Shown here: piece after piece, positions 6,427 through 8,450 of the stretch
Numbering within the stretch: the first letter of the stretch is position 1
How the letters are laid out: the number at the start of each line of letters is the position of its first letter
NCBI GenBank assembly: GCA_900551655.1
Contig: URWM01000048.1
Location: forward strand, 1 to 8,450
Length of the DNA stretch: 8,450 nucleotides
Source: an uncultured Collinsella sp.
GTDB taxonomy: Bacteria; Actinomycetota; Coriobacteriia; Coriobacteriales; Coriobacteriaceae
Direction of reading: 5' to 3'
The notes under the pieces: model-generated
The model's input: only the letters and a program-made list of their open reading frames with translations
The model's database searches: none
Told to the model about the DNA's origin: nothing
Translations under genes and position numbers: made by a program

Positions 6427-6714
6427 TTAGGCCTGGTTGCCAAAGACCTCGATGGTGTCGCCCTCGGCCAGCGTGACGATGGCCTTCTTCCAAGAACGGG
6501 TCTTGCCGGCGACATAGCGCACGCGCTTGGTCTTGGGCTTGACCGTCAGGGTGTTCACGCGAACGACCTTGACGCCGAAGATCTCCTCGACAGCGTCCTT
6601 GATCTGATACTTGTTAGCATCCTTGGCGACCTCGAACGTGTACTTGTTCTGCTCCATGCCGGAGAAGGAACGCTCGGACACGATCGGACGGATGATGATC
6701 TCGTGGGCGGTCAT
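6427..6714 (-). CDS. rplW: 50S ribosomal protein L23
   Basis: 95 residues, a standard length for bacterial L23, which sits at the tunnel exit and is the main ribosomal contact for trigger factor and SRP. IIRPIVSERSF near the N-terminus (about 7-17) is the family signature. YTFEVAKDANKYQIKDAVEEIFGV (spanning 25-48), VNTLTVKPKTKRVRY and the terminal KKAIVTLAEGDTIEVF follow. The ATG at 6714 directly abuts the rplD stop (TAAATG), and GGGGAGG lies 11 nt upstream within rplD. The gene is followed by a strong hairpin and a 179-nt spacer instead of running straight into rplB. Confidence 0.98.
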   Translation of the reverse strand: MTAHEIIIRPIVSERSFSGMEQNKYTFEVAKDANKYQIKDAVEEIFGVKVVRVNTLTVKPKTKRVRYVAGKTRSWKKAIVTLAEGDTIEVFGNQA

Positions 6715-7341
6715 TTATGCAAGCACCTCCCCGAAGTGAGCGGCGATGTCGGCGGGCATCAGCACGGCGTTGTTGTTGACGAGATCGTAGGTGTTGGCCT
6801 CGTCGGCAGTGATGATGAACGTCTTGGGAATGTTGCGGAACGACAGGTAGGCGTTGACGTCCTCATCGCGAACGATGATGGTCAGACGCTTGCCCTCAAG
6901 GCCGAGAGCCTTGAGCATGGCGACGGCAGCCTTGGTGGAAGGCTTCTCGAAGCCGTAGTCGTCGACGAGCACGAGCTCGCCATCGGCCAGCTTGGCGGAC
7001 AGCGCGGAGCGCATAGCCAGCTTGACCTCCTTGTTGTTCATACGCTTAGCGTAGGAACGGGGCTTGGGGGCGAAGACAACGCCACCGTGACGCCACTGGG
7101 CAGCACGGATGGAACCCTGGCGGGCACGGCCGGTGCCCTTCTGACGCCAAGGCTTCTTGCCGCCACCGGAAACCTCAGAGCGGCCCTTAGCGGACTGGGT
7201 GCCCTGACGCCAAGAGGCCATCTGGCACTTGACGATGTGGTGCATAACGTGGATGTTCGGCTCGATGCCGTACACCTCAGCGGCGAGCTCGGCCTCGGCG
7301 ACCTTCTTGCCCTCGCTGTTCTTTACTTCAAACTTTGCCAT
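6715..7341 (-). CDS. rplD: 50S ribosomal protein L4
   Basis: 208 residues, the usual size. L4 binds 23S domain I, and its extended loop reaches the tunnel wall beside the macrolide site. That loop is seen at about 45-90: TQSAKGRSEVSGGG, then KPWRQKGTGRARQGS at 63-77 and QWRHGGVVFAPKPR. In E. coli L4 also represses its own operon by acting on the S10 leader. Whether it does so here is unknown, but the rplC leader has hairpins that could be a target (inference). The ATG at 7341 is preceded by AAGGAGA. A 46-nt gap separates it from rplC. Confidence 0.98.
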   Translation of the reverse strand: MAKFEVKNSEGKKVAEAELAAEVYGIEPNIHVMHHIVKCQMASWRQGTQSAKGRSEVSGGGKKPWRQKGTGRARQGSIRAAQWRHGGVVFAPKPRSYAKRMNNKEVKLAMRSALSAKLADGELVLVDDYGFEKPSTKAAVAMLKALGLEGKRLTIIVRDEDVNAYLSFRNIPKTFIITADEANTYDLVNNNAVLMPADIAAHFGEVLA

Positions 7342-7387
7342 TTAAGTGTTCTCCTTGGTATGACGCTGGGCTAAATGGGCTGGGCCC

Positions 7388-8008
7388 TTAGGCCATACGG
7401 ATGGCGACGAGACCATTCTTGGCACCCGGGACAGCGCCCTTGACCAAGATGAGGTTCTGCTCGGCATCGATGCGGACAACGGAAAGGTTCTTGACGGTAA
7501 CGCGCTCGTTACCCATGTGACCGGCCATCTTGACGCCCTTGAGGACGCGCGCAGGATAGGCGCACTGACCGATAGAACCGGGGTGACGCTGGAAGTGAGA
7601 ACCATGCGTCATAGGACCGCGGCGCTGACCCCAGCGCTTGATGCGACCCTGGAAGCCCTTACCCTTGGAGGTACCGATGACGTCGACCTTCTCGACATCA
7701 GCGAAATCAGCGACGGTAACGACCTCGCCGACCTTGTGCTCCTCGCCGTTCTCGACGCGGACCTCACGAAGGAAGCGGACAGGCTCGACGCCAGCCTTGG
7801 CGAAGTGACCAGCCATGGGCTTGTTCACGTTCTTGGCCTTGATGTCGCCGAAACCGATCTGGACGGCGTCATAGCCGTCGGTTGCCTGAGTTTTAACCTG
7901 CGAGACAGCGCAGGGGCCAGCCTGGATGACCGTGACGGGAACGACGTTGTCGTCCTCGTCCCAAACCTGGGTCATGCCAATCTTGCGGCCGAGAATCATG
8001 CTGATCAA
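7388..8008 (-). CDS. rplC: 50S ribosomal protein L3
   Basis: 206 residues. L3 is an early assembly protein of 50S whose long loop approaches the peptidyl transferase centre. [16 protein letters not shown] at the start, [15 protein letters not shown] (112-126), RHPGSIGQ (141-148, ending in the Gln position that is methylated in E. coli) and [11 protein letters not shown] (161-171) are family signatures. The start is uncertain. TTG at 8008 gives MISMILGRK and has a weak GGGA about 8 nt upstream. ATG at 7999 gives MILGRK with no ribosome binding site. I keep 8008. It is the first gene of the cluster; rpsJ, which normally precedes it, is absent from the 442 bases upstream. Confidence 0.96.
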   Translation of the reverse strand: MISMILGRKIGMTQVWDEDDNVVPVTVIQAGPCAVSQVKTQATDGYDAVQIGFGDIKAKNVNKPMAGHFAKAGVEPVRFLREVRVENGEEHKVGEVVTVADFADVEKVDVIGTSKGKGFQGRIKRWGQRRGPMTHGSHFQRHPGSIGQCAYPARVLKGVKMAGHMGNERVTVKNLSVVRIDAEQNLILVKGAVPGAKNGLVAIRMA

Positions 8009-8028
8009 GATATGATCCCAACTCTCGC

Positions 8029-8080
8029 GTGGTCTTGGGACAATGCGTACACCACCGAGCGTACGCCCCTAGAGGACCAC
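8029..8080 (-). promoter_or_regulatory. Hairpin in the rplC leader, proximal
   Basis: Three nested perfect stems close on one loop: GTGGTC (8029-8034) with GACCAC (8075-8080), GGG (8037-8039) with CCC (8067-8069), and GCGTAC (8045-8050) with GTACGC (8061-8066) around a 10-nt loop. It ends about 20 nt before the rplC start. No T-run follows, so it is not a plain terminator. Such a leader is a plausible site for r-protein autoregulation. Confidence 0.45.
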
Positions 8081-8118
8081 TACTTACACGACGTGCTCCC
8101 CAGCCTTGTATTGCGTCC

Positions 8119-8156
8119 GGACTACCTGACAACCCTATTAAGCAGGCATTTTGTCC
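8119..8156 (-). promoter_or_regulatory. Hairpin in the rplC leader, distal
   Basis: GGAC (8119-8122) pairs with GTCC (8153-8156), and inside it CCTG (8125-8128) pairs with CAGG (8143-8146) around a 14-nt loop. The stems are short, so support is weaker than for the proximal hairpin. Together the two occupy much of the roughly 180-nt untranslated leader. Confidence 0.3.
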
Positions 8157-8192
8157 AGCCAGAATACTCCCCTGGTTACACACAGCTGTTTA

Positions 8193-8218
8193 GTATACAC
8201 GGGTGCGGGCGTATCCAT
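8193..8218 (-). promoter_or_regulatory. 26-bp repeated element upstream of rplC, copy 1 (probable promoter region)
   Basis: The minus strand reads ATGGATACGCCCG and ends CCGTGTATAC, followed by T, so TATACT could be a -10 box. It is 23/26 identical to the copy upstream of rplB. A canonical -35 at 17 nt is not seen. If it is the promoter, the rplC leader is about 175-180 nt long. The inverted repeat TTTAC-GCAG-GTAAA lies upstream at 8244-8257 and may be a regulatory site. Confidence 0.5.
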
Positions 8219-8277
8219 CGAGATTCATATTTCACTCACATTGTTTACGCAGGTAAAGTGCGTGGAGTCGCCTGGGC

Positions 8278-8305
8278 TTGGCAGAGGGGCGGCGAAATAT
8301 ATTAA
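8278..8305 (+). promoter_or_regulatory. Possible plus-strand promoter for a divergent gene
   Basis: TTGGCA (8278-8283), a 16-nt spacer, and TATTAA (8300-8305) form a fair sigma-70-like promoter pointing rightwards. It fits a possible gene start at 8434. The evidence is sequence match only. Confidence 0.3.
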
Positions 8306-8334
8306 GTTTGCTGCTCTACAGTCCTGCGCAAGTC

Positions 8335-8357
8335 GGAAAGCACATTAAGTGCTTTCC
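8335..8357. repeat. Perfect 9-bp inverted repeat, possible terminator or leader hairpin
   Basis: GGAAAGCAC (8335-8343) and GTGCTTTCC (8349-8357) around the 5-nt loop ATTAA. On the plus strand TTTG follows; on the minus strand there is no T-run. It could end a gene entering from the right, or form a hairpin in the leader of the possible plus-strand gene. Confidence 0.45.
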
Positions 8358-8433
8358 TTTGCGTGCGGAACTCGCGACGAACTAAACAGCCAGGCACGCT
8401 GTGTGCGTTCGTCATCATCCCGGGGGTTATCTG

Positions 8434-8450
8434 ATGGAAGAAAGTGCGCC
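8434..8450 (+). CDS. Possible 5' end of a divergent gene, five codons only
   Basis: An ATG at 8434 (MEESA...) is preceded by GGGGG at a 7-nt spacing, a usable ribosome binding site, and a candidate promoter lies at 8278-8305. The window ends after five codons, so the product cannot be named and the call is tentative. Confidence 0.25.

Noticed and set aside
4198..8305. Long open frames on the plus strand opposite the r-protein genes (about 4198-5181, 5387-6265, 6316-7374, 7517-8305)
   Set aside because: They are antisense to clear r-protein genes, give repetitive Leu/Gly/Ala/Asp-rich proteins without known motifs, and arise from the biased third codon positions of the real genes.
8302..8450. 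Minus-strand open frame entering from the right edge and stopping at 8302, possibly the end of rpsJ or another gene
   Set aside because: The translation does not resemble the S10 C-terminus or any family I know, it contains the perfect hairpin at 8335-8357, and no good ribosome binding site supports an internal start.
1..8450. tRNA or rRNA genes
   Set aside because: No cloverleaf-like stretch, T-loop motif or rRNA segment was recognised in the non-coding regions.

Overview
The window is a ribosomal-protein gene cluster from what looks like a Coriobacteriia genome, probably Collinsella or a close relative. This rests on the protein sequences, on GC-rich codon use, and on intergenic repeats containing GTCCC. 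It is inference; no database was searched. Every confidently called gene lies on the minus strand, so transcription runs from high to low coordinates.

Right part, 8450 to 2158: twelve r-protein genes in the classical S10/spc order, rplC-rplD-rplW-rplB-rpsS-rplV-rpsC-rplP-rpmC-rpsQ-rplN-rplX (L3, L4, L23, L2, S19, L22, S3, L16, L29, S17, L14, L24). Most are tightly packed, with 1-nt overlaps at rpsC/rplP and rplP/rpmC and directly abutting rplD/rplW. The cluster is not the usual full set. No rpsJ lies in the 442 bases upstream of rplC, and rplX is followed directly by a strong intrinsic terminator instead of rplE. Two internal gaps (rplW-rplB, 179 nt; rpsQ-rplN, 118 nt) and the rplC leader hold nested inverted repeats. 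A 26-bp element, 23/26 identical and in the same orientation, precedes both rplC and rplB. A long hairpin stands between rplW and the second copy. My reading is that the cluster is expressed as two or three units, each with its own structured leader.

Middle, about 1960 to 2150: a gene-free stretch with four copies of a motif containing GTCCC. At least three sit in the loop between inverted-repeat arms, like REP-type palindromic elements.

Left part, 1 to 1900: an operon of a Gfo/Idh/MocA-family NAD(P)-dependent oxidoreductase and, 3 nt behind it, a DeoR-family repressor that runs off the left edge. Its upstream region has three ATTTGC repeats (as read on the plus strand) at about one-helical-turn spacing and two ATGCGCAT palindromes, possible operators. 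This pair is probably a sugar or polyol metabolism unit unrelated to the ribosomal genes.

The rightmost 440 bases hold the rplC promoter/leader region and perhaps the first codons of a divergent plus-strand gene at the very edge.
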